10,739 nucleotides of DNA from Baffinella frigidus (Eukaryota; Cryptophyceae; Cryptomonadales; Baffinellaceae): contig MU646322.1 of assembly GCA_026770585.1 (NCBI GenBank), positions 1-10,739 on the forward strand, written 5' to 3'. Positions 5,815 to 10,739 of the stretch are shown here, in pieces; within the stretch, counting starts at the first letter, position 1; every line of letters begins with the position of its first letter. The notes below the pieces were generated by a model, which was not told the DNA's origin, did no database searches, and saw only the letters and a program-made list of their open reading frames with translations. The translations under genes were made by a program, and so were the position numbers.

Positions 5815-5923
5815 TTAGGTCCTTTAGGTTTTAAATGCTCCCAACATATGCCAACGACACGCCGTTCCGTAGAAGGGATCTGCAGAGAAAGCATTTTTGC
5901 TTTCGGATCGCGTTTAGCTCTCC
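5815..5923 (-). mobile_element. family S dispersed repeat, long copy
   Basis: This 109-bp copy runs from TTAGGTCCTTTAGG through TTTTAAATGCTCCCAACAT and CGTAGAAGGGATCTGCAG to GCTTTCGGATCGCG and TTTAGCTCTCC. It matches the 5027 copy most closely; both have AAATGCTCCC where others have AATTTCGCCC, so at least two subfamilies exist. Neighbouring DNA diverges immediately after CTCTCC. Confidence 0.8.
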
Positions 5924-6552
5924 TTGAAGTTGTCCCCGAGAAAGCGAGGATGGTGCTTTGGTGCTAAAAAATGAAGAATTTGACCATCAAAACGAGTCTT
6001 CGACGGACCGGTCCTCGCAGCGGGGGCGGCTGAGTGCTGGAGCGAAACTCCTCATGGACGGCCGAACTCCCAGCGGTGGCTCGGAGGGCGTGGAGGGGCG
6101 TGCTGTGCGAGGCGATCGAACCTTGGGAGGAGATCCAAATGTGAGCGCGGGCGTCGAGCGGTGCGAGAGGTGTGAACGCTAACAAGAACCCCGTGGGCCC
6201 CGCCCCTATGTTTGCCCCGACCCATAGCATTTCCTGAGATCATCCCACATTGGCATGAGGGTGCGCCCTGTCGCAAATCAATGGTCGCCTGTTGAGTACC
6301 TCCGATCCCGAGGGTTCGGGAACTAAGCACGAATCAGCCCTCTCCAGTCAAAGACTTGACTGGAAAGGCCCCAGATTTGTGCCAGGGAGGGGGTGGCCGC
6401 TGGGTCGCCGCCGGTTTGGCCACGCGATCTAATTACTCCGCTTCGCAGGGCCGGCGGCTGACACCCGATTTCTCCGCTGCAGAGGATTTCTCCTTGGGGT
6501 TCAGGGTTCAGGGTTGCCAGAGCCCGCCAGCACACCAGCCCTCAGCGTGGCA
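5924..6552. other. GC-rich unassigned region
   Basis: Both strands are open over parts of this stretch (5928-6182 plus, 5964-6230 minus, 6356-6712 plus). No frame has a good ATG context, a domain or a convincing length. The plus frame 5928-6182 has a varied, hydrophilic composition but no ATG until about 6053. Structural items are a hairpin TCCAGTCAA (6343-6351) with TTGACTGGA (6356-6364), a weaker TCCCGA/TCGGGA hairpin (6306-6321), and a short G-rich run of telomere type at 6495-6515. I do not recognise a gene. Confidence 0.45.
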
Positions 6553-6692
6553 CCACCAGCCACCCGAAGTGAAACAAATCGGGTTGAACCAGATCGGGGG
6601 TTTCCACCAAGGGGCACACTCTCAGCCTTCATCGTCGGTGAAATTTACTGCAGGCAGCCCGATCGATCTGGTCAACTTCGGGTGGCTGGTGG
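6553..6692. mobile_element. 140-bp foldback element
   Basis: Perfect 18-bp arms (CCACCAGCCACCCGAAGT at 6553-6570 and its complement at 6675-6692) are followed inward by GTTGAACCAGATCG and CGATCTGGTCAAC, which pair apart from one extra base. Size and layout match the 139-bp foldback at 2105-2243, but the sequences differ. The overlapping frames (6514-6879 plus, 6622-6870 minus) owe their shared peptides to the palindrome. Confidence 0.75.
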
Positions 6693-7013
6693 CAGGGCTC
6701 CAACCGTGCTGAGAGAGCTTCCCCCTGAGAGAGCGGCGCACCCAGCACGCCCGCTGCTGGAACGGGTCGAGTGGTGGGGCGCAGCGTCGACAGTCGCCGC
6801 CGCAGTCTGCTGGCTGGTGGTCAGGTGTTTCCCCGCAGCCGCATACCCACACAGCGGACTTCGAAGGCATTTTGAATAACCCTTAAGCGATAAGACCTAG
6901 GACCCTACGGTAGGCAATCCGTATCGACATAGGGGGGGTTCCTGCGGATACGGTAAGGGAAAGGTGGCCCGATTTGGGCCGAAAATCCCGTCGTAGCCTC
7001 CGGGCGTTGAGCC
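6693..7013. other. unassigned region with a P2 remnant
   Basis: Around 6876-6914 are ATAACCCTTAAGCG and CCTAGGACCCTACGGTAGG, the arm and interior landmarks of the P2 family with the rest missing. A 7-bp inverted pair (CCGTATC at 6919-6925, GATACGG at 6947-6953) follows. The remainder is unmatched GC-rich DNA. Confidence 0.5.
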
Positions 7014-7098
7014 TGAACCCCGTGATTCTTCGACCCGAACCCCAAAACCCGAACCCTCAAACCCCAACCCCCAACCCCCAACCCCCAAACCCTGAACC
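7014..7098 (-). repeat. C-rich heptamer array (telomere-like, minus strand)
   Basis: Repeats of the CCCCAAC, CCCCAAA and CCCGAAC type (for example 7062-7087) are the complement of the G-rich arrays at 3061-4785. The strand has thus switched relative to the left block. The array ends directly at a P4 palindromic element. Confidence 0.8.
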
Positions 7099-7107
7099 AC
7101 CAACCTC

Positions 7108-7244
7108 ATCTCCACAAAAGTATTAATCAATTGCTTTTGGTGCAATGAAATTTACTACACAAATGTTTGACTATTACTTTCATGAGCAAATCGAGTAGTA
7201 ATTTTCGTTGCCCAAAAGCAATTGATCAATACTTCTATGGAGAT
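7108..7244. mobile_element. family P4 palindromic element, copy 1
   Basis: A 137-bp element with ends ATCTCCA...TGGAGAT and long imperfect arms. CTCCACAAAAGTATTAATCA, ATTGCTTTTGG and TTTACTACAC on the left pair with GTAGTAATTTTCGTTG, CCAAAAGCAATTGATC and TATGGAG on the right. It is markedly AT-rich within GC-rich surroundings and splits a C-rich heptamer array. Reverse-complemented, it matches 9787-9922 at an estimated 85-90%. No coding capacity; a MITE-like, trans-mobilised element is the likeliest identity. Confidence 0.85.
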
Positions 7245-7544
7245 TAAACCCCTAAACGCTCAACCCACCCGGAATCCTCGCAGCCAAGCCTGGCAGCAAC
7301 CCCCGCCGTGATTCTACAGACGAAGTGAAAAGTCGTCGTCCAGTCAACTTTACTGACTCCATGACCCAACCGTTTCACGAGAGCGTCCCTACCCCTGGCA
7401 GCAGGGACCCCCTTCGCTTGGCAGGGGACGCCCCCCTCCCCTACGAAGGTGCTAGGCACTGCCTGTGCTTCTCTCTTGGAACCCTGGCAGCCAAGCCTGC
7501 CAGCAACCCCCAAGAATCACCTGATTCTTCAATCACGTCATTCT
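7245..7544. other. unassigned region with duplicated 24-mer
   Basis: CAGCCAAGCCTGGCAGCAAC (7281-7300, continuing to 7304) recurs at 7487-7510 with one mismatch, and GTGATTCTACAG/CTGATTCTTCA words follow both copies loosely. CCCCTGGCAGCAGGG and GGCAGGGGAC are further variants of the same word. A 154-residue frame (7325-7789) begins with GTG and ends in heptamer translation, so it is not called. Confidence 0.5.
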
Positions 7545-7870
7545 TCAACCCCTACCCCCAAACCCTTAACTGCAACACCCAACCCCTAAAATCCTCAACC
7601 TCAAACCACCAACCCCCAAACCTAAACCCCCAACCCCAAACCCTTGACCCCCACCCCCAAAACCTAAACCCTAAACACTCACCCCCCAAACCCCAACCCC
7701 CAAACCCTAAACCCCAAACCCCACACCCCAACCCTGAGCCCCCAAACCCCAAACCCCCAAACCCCGACCCCATAACCCCCATAACCTGAACCGTTGCCCC
7801 CAACCCTAAACCCTCAACCCTACCCCGCACCACCAACCCTTAACCCCTCAACCCTACCTCGTAAACCCCA
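7545..7870 (-). repeat. C-rich heptamer array, main right block
   Basis: About 325 bp of CCCTAAA, CCCCAAA, CCCAACC and related heptamers with frequent one-base length changes. This is the largest C-rich array in the window. Open frames on both strands (7325-7789 plus, 7552-7836 minus) are periodic P-Q-T-L-N and G-L-G-F peptides generated by the repeat. Confidence 0.9.
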
Positions 7871-7959
7871 TCCCCGACACCCTCAAACACCCTGTGTCCC
7901 CATCCCCCCCACCCCCAAACGATCCCAGGGGCACCGAGGCACGCGTTTGAGGGTTTGCA

Positions 7960-8250
7960 AACACCATCTACGGTATGATGTAACGGTCACGATATTACGG
8001 TTTAACACCATCTACGGTACTATGTTTCGGTAACATTACGGTCCGACGTTACGGTAACGATGTTACGGCAACGATGCTACGGGAACCCCCGCACGATGTT
8101 GCGGTACGATGCTACGGTAACGATGCTACGGTAACCCCCACACGATGTTACGGTACCTCAAACGATGTTGTCACGATGTAAACGATGATACCATCGTTTG
8201 GGGTAATGGTAACATCGTTTGGGGTACCGTAACGATGTAAACGACGATAA
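7960..8250. repeat. ACGATG/ACGGTA minisatellite
   Basis: An irregular array built from CGATGYTACGGTAA-like words of about 12-14 bp, with ACACCATCTACGGTA at 7971 and 8007 as a longer repeat. The rightmost part contains words in the opposite orientation (CCATCGTTTGGGG, AACATCGTTTGGGG) and forms the hairpin described separately. No stop-free frame or known satellite matches. Confidence 0.8.
8147..8233. repeat. 23-bp inverted repeat, 87-bp hairpin
   Basis: 8147-8169 (GTTACGGTACC...AAACGATGTT) is complementary to 8211-8233 at 22 of 23 positions. The 41-base loop holds a smaller near-palindrome, AAACGATGATACCATCGTTT (8180-8199). This nested cruciform forms the right end of the ACGATG minisatellite. 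Confidence 0.8.
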
Positions 8251-8385
8251 GATTTTGGGGAGAGGAAAGGCAAGCTGGCGGGGGTGGCGTTACGGGTTTA
8301 TGGGAACACCCCGTACCCTACGCTAGGCCTGAGGGTGGTCAATCGCAAAAGTCATCTCCTCACTGCCACTAGGTCAACTTTTGGA

Positions 8386-8411
8386 AGAATAGCCCGTTTT
8401 TGGGCTATTCT
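8386..8411. other. perfect 10-bp hairpin
   Basis: AGAATAGCCC (8386-8395) pairs perfectly with GGGCTATTCT (8402-8411) around the loop GTTTTT. The T run sits in the loop, not after the stem, so it does not look like an intrinsic terminator. Flanking GTCAACTTTTGG (8373) and GTCAACTTATG (8420) resemble each other and may mark a small insertion. Confidence 0.6.
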
Positions 8412-8577
8412 GCAAGGGTGTCAACTTATGATTGCTCCCGGTCACGTCTAAAGTAGCCCCACCCGCACACCCTCCCAGGGGCAAGCAGCAAGCCTACACC
8501 CTACACCCAAACCCCCCACAGGCGCACGGAGGCACTTCGAGTTGACATGCTGGGTTAGCGTATCGGTTTGGGGTTCC
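8412..8577. other. spacer with small C-rich heptamer patch
   Basis: ACACCCTACACCCAAACCCC (8497-8516) is a short telomere-like patch. CGGAGGCACTTCGAG at 8527 echoes the GGCACTTCGAG of the coding-like repeats at 9450 and 9632. No gene is seen. Confidence 0.45.
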
Positions 8578-8828
8578 GGGTTTGGGGCTTAACCCCGAAG
8601 GCTTCCTACACCCTCAACCCTCAACCCCAAACCCTAACTTGATTCACAGGGTCGCCGAGGCGAGCCCCGCGGGGGGGTTCGCGCGAACCCTCGGTTCGCG
8701 CGAACCCTAGATGGTCCCCCCTAACCCTCGGGGGGAAGATGGAGAAGGAGATGGAGATAGTCACCGAGGCGAGTCCTGCGCGATCTCCCCGAGGGTTAGG
8801 GTTTGGGGCTTAAACCCTAAGGCTTCCT
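8578..8828. repeat. 221-bp spaced direct repeat with tandem palindromes
   Basis: 8578-8607 and 8799-8828 share a 30-bp segment (GGGTTTGGGGCTTAA...AAGGCTTCCT), itself an inverted telomere-like patch. A second shared word, GTCGCCGAGGCGAGCC/GTCACCGAGGCGAGTC, lies at 8651 and 8760. Between them are two copies of the perfect palindrome GGTTCGCGCGAACC, at 8676-8689 and 8693-8706. The layout suggests a duplicated unit whose middle has diverged. Confidence 0.7.
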
Positions 8829-9069
8829 TAACCCCAAACCTCCCCGAGGTTTAGGGGGTGTGTTGGTTAAGAAGCATTTACTGGTCTTAGTTCGAGCCCT
8901 CTCTGGACGCCTTAAGTTTATGGTCCGACGTCATAAGTTCAATAAAAGTCTCAACTTTTGTTGGTCACGTTACTGGCCCGTCTAAACGATTCCCGTACAA
9001 AGGTTTGGTCACATTACTGGCGAACAAAATCCTCACATGGGCACCGAGGCAATCTGCCTCAAGACGTCC
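8829..9069. other. spacer with repeated TTGGTCAC word
   Basis: TTGGTCACGTTACTGGC (8961-8977) recurs at 9005-9021 with one mismatch. TAAGTTTATGG and ATAAGTTCAATAAAAG give the area a higher AT content. The minus-strand frame 8965-9267 crosses from here into the coding-like repeats; see the findings. Confidence 0.45.
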
Positions 9070-9123
9070 TCTGAGGACGTCCCGCAGTTCCGCACAATCG
9101 TCGAGATTCCTGGATGGTTCTAG
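9070..9123 (+). pseudogene. coding-like repeat, copy a (diverged)
   Basis: In the frame shared with copies b and c this reads SEDVPQFRTIVEIPGWF followed by TAG. The EDVPQFR core matches copy b, and the sequence diverges after about 12 codons. There is no start codon. It is probably a fragment of the same ancestral segment; a minus-strand reading is also possible. Confidence 0.4.
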
Positions 9124-9144
9124 ATTGATCGAGAATCTGATGGA

Positions 9145-9187
9145 TTCCGAGATGCTTCCGAGATGCTTCCGAGATGCTTCCGAGATG
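9145..9187. repeat. 11-bp tandem repeat
   Basis: TTCCGAGATGC is repeated three times and followed by a partial fourth (TTCCGAGATGA). Eleven is not a multiple of three, so the expansion would shift any reading frame through it. That argues against one continuous gene spanning copies a and b. Confidence 0.9.
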
Positions 9188-9217
9188 ATGACGGCACACC
9201 CTCGCAGAGGGACCGAA

Positions 9218-9289
9218 GCGAGCTGGCGGCACTTTGAAGACGTTCCGCAGTTTCGCGCGATCATCAAGTTGCTCCCCAGCCCAGAATAA
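9218..9289 (+). pseudogene. coding-like repeat, copy b
   Basis: Twenty-four codons, ASWRHFEDVPQFRAIIKLL plus four residues and TAA. Compared with copy c (9450-9521) there are 8 differences in 72 bases; six are third-position synonymous changes and two change a residue (R/Q, D/H). The stop is at the same place. That pattern is expected of sequence that evolved under protein constraint, as a duplicated C-terminal exon might. The minus strand also reads through with mostly synonymous changes, so the coding strand is not settled. I do not recognise the protein. Confidence 0.4.
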
Positions 9290-9343
9290 CGATCAGACTC
9301 TTTCAGTCAACCTTTGTACCAGGGTTCTTTTAGACGGACGAAT

Positions 9344-9373
9344 CGTGTGGTAAACATCGATGTTTACTACACG
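9344..9373. repeat. 30-bp near-perfect palindrome
   Basis: CGTGTGGTAAACATC pairs with GATGTTTACTACACG at 14 of 15 positions with no loop. TTTACTACAC is also the inner arm word of the P4 elements, and this palindrome occupies the place in copy b's flank that a P4-like copy occupies in copy c's flank (9562-9629). It is probably a collapsed P4 derivative. Confidence 0.75.
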
Positions 9374-9449
9374 AGTTGACCCGTTGCGTTTGGACGTTGG
9401 CTCGTAAGCACGAGGTGACTCATTACGTTAGAAGGTTTCCGGCTCGGAT

Positions 9450-9521
9450 GCAAGCTGGCAGCACTTCGAGCACGTCCCGCAGTTCCGCGCAATCATCAAG
9501 TTGCTCCCCAGCCCAGAATAA
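9450..9521 (+). pseudogene. coding-like repeat, copy c
   Basis: Reads ASWQHFEHVPQFRAIIKLL plus four residues and TAA, aligned codon for codon with copy b. An in-frame TAG at 9429-9431 limits the open frame to about 30 codons, with no ATG. Similarity to copy b continues past the stop (AACYGTCAAMCTTTGTACCAGRGTTCTTT), so the duplicated unit includes DNA beyond the frame. Confidence 0.4.
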
Positions 9522-9544
9522 CCGTCAAACTTTGTACCAGAGTT

Positions 9545-9636
9545 CTTTAATTGCTGTTAGGCAACGAAAATTACTACACGGTTCGATCATGCTAGTGATC
9601 GTAGAGCATCTGTGTAGTAAATTTCGTTGAGGCAAG
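9545..9636. mobile_element. family P4 palindromic element, shortened copy
   Basis: CAACGAAAATTACTACAC (9562-9579) pairs with GTGTAGTAAATTTCGTTG (9612-9629) at 17 of 18 positions. These are the inner arms of the P4 family. The outer ATCTCCA ends are absent; AATTGCTGTTAGG on the left is a weak trace of the outer arm. The interior (GATCATGCTAGTGATC) is itself palindromic and unlike that of the full copies. Confidence 0.75.
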
Positions 9637-9690
9637 TCGTCGGCACTTCGAGTACGTTCCGTAGTTCCGCGTGATTACCAAATTACGCCC
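9632..9690 (+). pseudogene. coding-like repeat, copy d
   Basis: Aligned with copy c this reads ASRRHFEYVP, then TAG in place of the CAG codon, then FRVITKLRP. Several differences are again at third positions (AGT, GTT, ATT, AAA, TTA). The plus frame is broken, whereas the minus frame stays open (VITRNYGTYSKCRRLA), similar to copies b and c. It passes directly into CCCTAAA repeats. Confidence 0.35.
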
Positions 9691-9733
9691 CATCCCTAAA
9701 CCCTAAACCCTAACCCCTAACCCCTAACCCCTG
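9691..9733 (-). repeat. short C-rich telomere-like array
   Basis: CATCCCTAAACCCTAAACCC followed by three CCCTAAC-type units; it contains exact CCCTAAA heptamers, the complement of TTTAGGG. It abuts coding-like copy d on the left. Confidence 0.85.
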
Positions 9734-9786
9734 AGCCCTCACCCGTTACCCCGGGGGACCGCCCCTGTATCCTTGGAGGTGTTTTA

Positions 9787-9922
9787 ATCTCCATACAAGG
9801 ATTAATTAATTGCTATTGGCAACGAAAATTATTACACGATTTGCTCATAAAAGTAATAGTACAGCGTTTGTGTAGTAAATTTCGTTGCACCAAAAGCAAT
9901 TAATTAATACTTTTGTGGAGAT
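9787..9922. mobile_element. family P4 palindromic element, copy 2
   Basis: A 136-bp element with ends ATCTCCA...TGGAGAT and arms pairing as in copy 1, but inserted in the opposite orientation. Shared inner words are CAACGAAAATTATTACACG, TTTGCTCATAAAAGTAAT and GTGTAGTAAATTTCGTTG. Both full copies keep the interior TGAGCAAATCG (reverse strand here). The peptide MHQKQLINTFVEM appears in frames overlapping both copies only because of the repeat. No clear target duplication is seen. Confidence 0.85.
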
Positions 9923-10077
9923 GAGATCGGTGTTAGAACGCCGCCATCTTGTCCATCTTCACTGGATGGCTCAAAGTCGTTGTACATACGATGTAGCACA
10001 AACTTCTGTTTCATTGTTCAGAACTTGTTTGCTTCGGCCAGGTATTTTCTCTTCATCCCGCACGGGCACGGACACGA
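9923..10077. other. unique sequence between P4 and P2
   Basis: The plus frame stays open through this stretch (from within the P4 element to 10088) and the minus strand is open in part as well. The composition is less repetitive than anything else in the window. There is no start codon outside the P4 element, no domain, and no splice signal that I would trust. It could be an exon fragment or unconstrained spacer. Confidence 0.4.
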
Positions 10078-10183
10078 TTATCCCTTAAGTGACCATAGGG
10101 TGAATATTCGCCCTAACTCGCCCTAGGCAGGTCCTAGGGCCCTACGGTAGGGCGTATGAGCCTACTGGTCACTTAAGGGATAA
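10078..10183. mobile_element. family P2 palindromic element, copy 2
   Basis: Perfect 18-bp arms: TTATCCCTTAAGTGACCA (10078-10095) and its complement at 10166-10183. The interior matches copy 1: GAATATTCGCCCTAACTCGC, a CTAGGCAGGTCCTAGG-like segment and CCCTACGGTAGGGCGTATGA. The arms have diverged between copies but remain complementary within each copy (GTGGCG versus GTGACCA), so the pairing has been maintained or corrected as a palindrome. Confidence 0.85.
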
Positions 10184-10232
10184 GAGAGGTTTCTTCTCGA
10201 GTATCACCTGCATGCGGAATCCCGCCCCGATC

Positions 10233-10405
10233 TCGGACGAGACCACTTCCCCACACGGTGGACCACGAACCTTTCATCAAAAGTCAACTTACCTTGAGAT
10301 AATTAACTTTATGGGGGTTTCTATGCAAACTGGTCACGTAACACCCCGGAACCCGGGGTCAACAAAAGCCTCGAAGCCCACCGTGTGGGGGAGGGGTTCG
10401 TCGGG
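10233..10405. mobile_element. imperfect foldback, ~170 bp
   Basis: A perfect 13-bp inverted pair, CCCCACACGGTGG (10249-10261) and its complement (10378-10390), is flanked outward by CGGACGAGACCACTT and its loosely complementary GAGGGGTTCGTCGG. The interior contains ACCCCGGAACCCGGGGT (10342-10358), a second palindrome. It resembles the foldbacks at 2105 and 6553 in size but is more eroded. Confidence 0.55.
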
Positions 10406-10418
10406 ATTTGACCGCATC

Positions 10419-10532
10419 GACCCCAAACCCCAACCCCCAATCCCAAACCCCCAAACCGCAGGCAGGGATGGCTACCAGGGTCCGTTGGGATTGACCTCAC
10501 CGACATCCAGTACCTCCCCCCCCCCCTACTGA
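10419..10532. repeat. C-rich heptamer patch and spacer
   Basis: ACCCCAAACCCCAACCCCCA and following words at 10420-10458 form a small telomere-like patch in the same C-rich orientation as 7014-9733. It is followed by ordinary sequence and an 11-base C run at 10516-10526. Confidence 0.7.
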
Positions 10533-10562
10533 ACCTCCAGAGCCCGCCTTTCGATTTCTAGG

Positions 10563-10702
10563 ATGGCCCTGCCAGGGCCATGCACGGCTCCAATGCCCAC
10601 AACGTTGGACGAAGTGTTCGGGGGAATCGACTTTCATCCTGGCTGCAACCACTTTTCGGAGGAAACCAAAAAGCGGCTTCGGGAGGTTCAGAAGCCTGTA
10701 CG

Positions 10703-10739
<37 letters not shown>
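10563..10739 (+). CDS. 5' fragment of an unidentified protein gene (runs off the edge)
   Basis: The frame opens after a TGA at 10530-10532 and stays open to the window end. The first ATG (10563) has A at -3 and G at +4, a favourable eukaryotic context; a second in-frame ATG lies at 10593. The product begins MALPGPCTAPMPTTLDEVFG and continues with GIDFHPGCNHFS and EETKKRLREVQKPVRP before the poly-C tract, which would read as proline. The EETKKRLREVQ stretch looks like a charged amphipathic helix, and the composition is unlike the repeat-derived peptides elsewhere. The ATG sits on a 19-bp palindrome (ATGGCCCTGCCAGGGCCAT, 10563-10581). I do not recognise the family; it may equally be a first exon or a chance frame. 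Confidence 0.35.
10703..10739. other. terminal 37-base poly-C tract
   Basis: The window ends in 37 consecutive C bases. Shorter C or G runs of 9-12 bases occur throughout (1441, 2301, 2461, 10516), so long homopolymers are natural here. A run of this length at the sequence edge more likely marks where assembly or base calling failed. Any proline-rich extension of the adjoining frame is therefore unreliable. Confidence 0.8.

Noticed and set aside
5928-6230. Overlapping frames with varied composition (5928-6182 plus, 5964-6230 minus)
   Set aside because: Both strands are open over the same GC-rich stretch and neither has a well-placed ATG or recognisable motif. I could not decide between them, so no gene is called.
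6356-6879. Frames 6356-6712 (+), 6514-6879 (+) and 6622-6870 (-)
   Set aside because: They overlap the 140-bp foldback at 6553-6692, whose inverted arms open complementary frames. No family features are seen.
7325-7789. Longest open frame (154 residues)
   Set aside because: It begins with GTG, and its second half is a periodic peptide from the CCCTAAA/CCCCAAA heptamers, which lack stop words in this orientation. No domain is visible in the first half.
8386-8411. Intrinsic transcription terminator
   Set aside because: The T run is in the loop and no T tract follows the stem. The eukaryotic setting makes a bacterial-type terminator unlikely.
8965-9267. 100-residue minus-strand frame as one gene
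   Set aside because: It spans two coding-like repeat copies and the 11-bp tandem repeat, whose unit length is not divisible by three. The frame is probably a by-product of repeats, although the minus-strand reading of each copy is left open in the findings.

Overview
The window looks like accessory, gene-poor nuclear DNA of a eukaryotic protist, most likely an alga. The reasons are long degenerate TTTAGGG-type heptamer arrays (plant/algal telomere chemistry), a heptamer-rich subtelomere-like composition, many small palindromic elements resembling MITEs, a SINE-like dispersed repeat, and the absence of bacterial-style gene packing. From memory only, peptides obtained by translating some of these repeats resemble spurious predicted proteins in microalgal (for example cryptophyte) genomes. 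I did not check this and do not name the organism. No complete, recognisable protein gene is present. The only coding candidate I would keep is a 5' gene fragment (10563-10739) running off the right edge into a 37-base poly-C tract.

Layout. 1-240: a short direct repeat and a degenerate tRNA-like sequence. 467-1199: a minisatellite with 32 exact TGGTCAAA words and a recurring ~40-bp spacer; one spacer is split by a 61-bp copy of a dispersed repeat (family S), while the next spacer keeps the empty site. 1590-2495: a cluster of palindromic elements. Family P1 (arms reading TACCTCGCTCATAAGAAACCGC) has three copies, one split by a P2 element (arms CCCTTAAGTGGCG), and there is a separate 139-bp foldback. 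3061-4785: G-rich heptamer arrays on the + strand, including ten perfect TTTGGGG units. 4866-5923: five family S copies around a 138-bp tandem duplication. 6553-6692: another foldback. 7014-9733: C-rich heptamer arrays, opposite in strand to the left block, broken up by family P4 elements, an ACGATG/ACGGTA minisatellite and small palindromes. 9070-9690: four diverged copies of a coding-like segment. 9787-10405: a P4 element, a P2 element and a foldback. 10563-10739: the gene fragment.

How it fits together. The window reads as layered insertions of small non-autonomous elements into satellite and telomere-like DNA. Two insertions can be dated relative to their hosts because an uninterrupted copy of the host lies in the same window. 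No transposase, reverse transcriptase or other autonomous partner is visible, so any mobilising enzyme must be encoded elsewhere.
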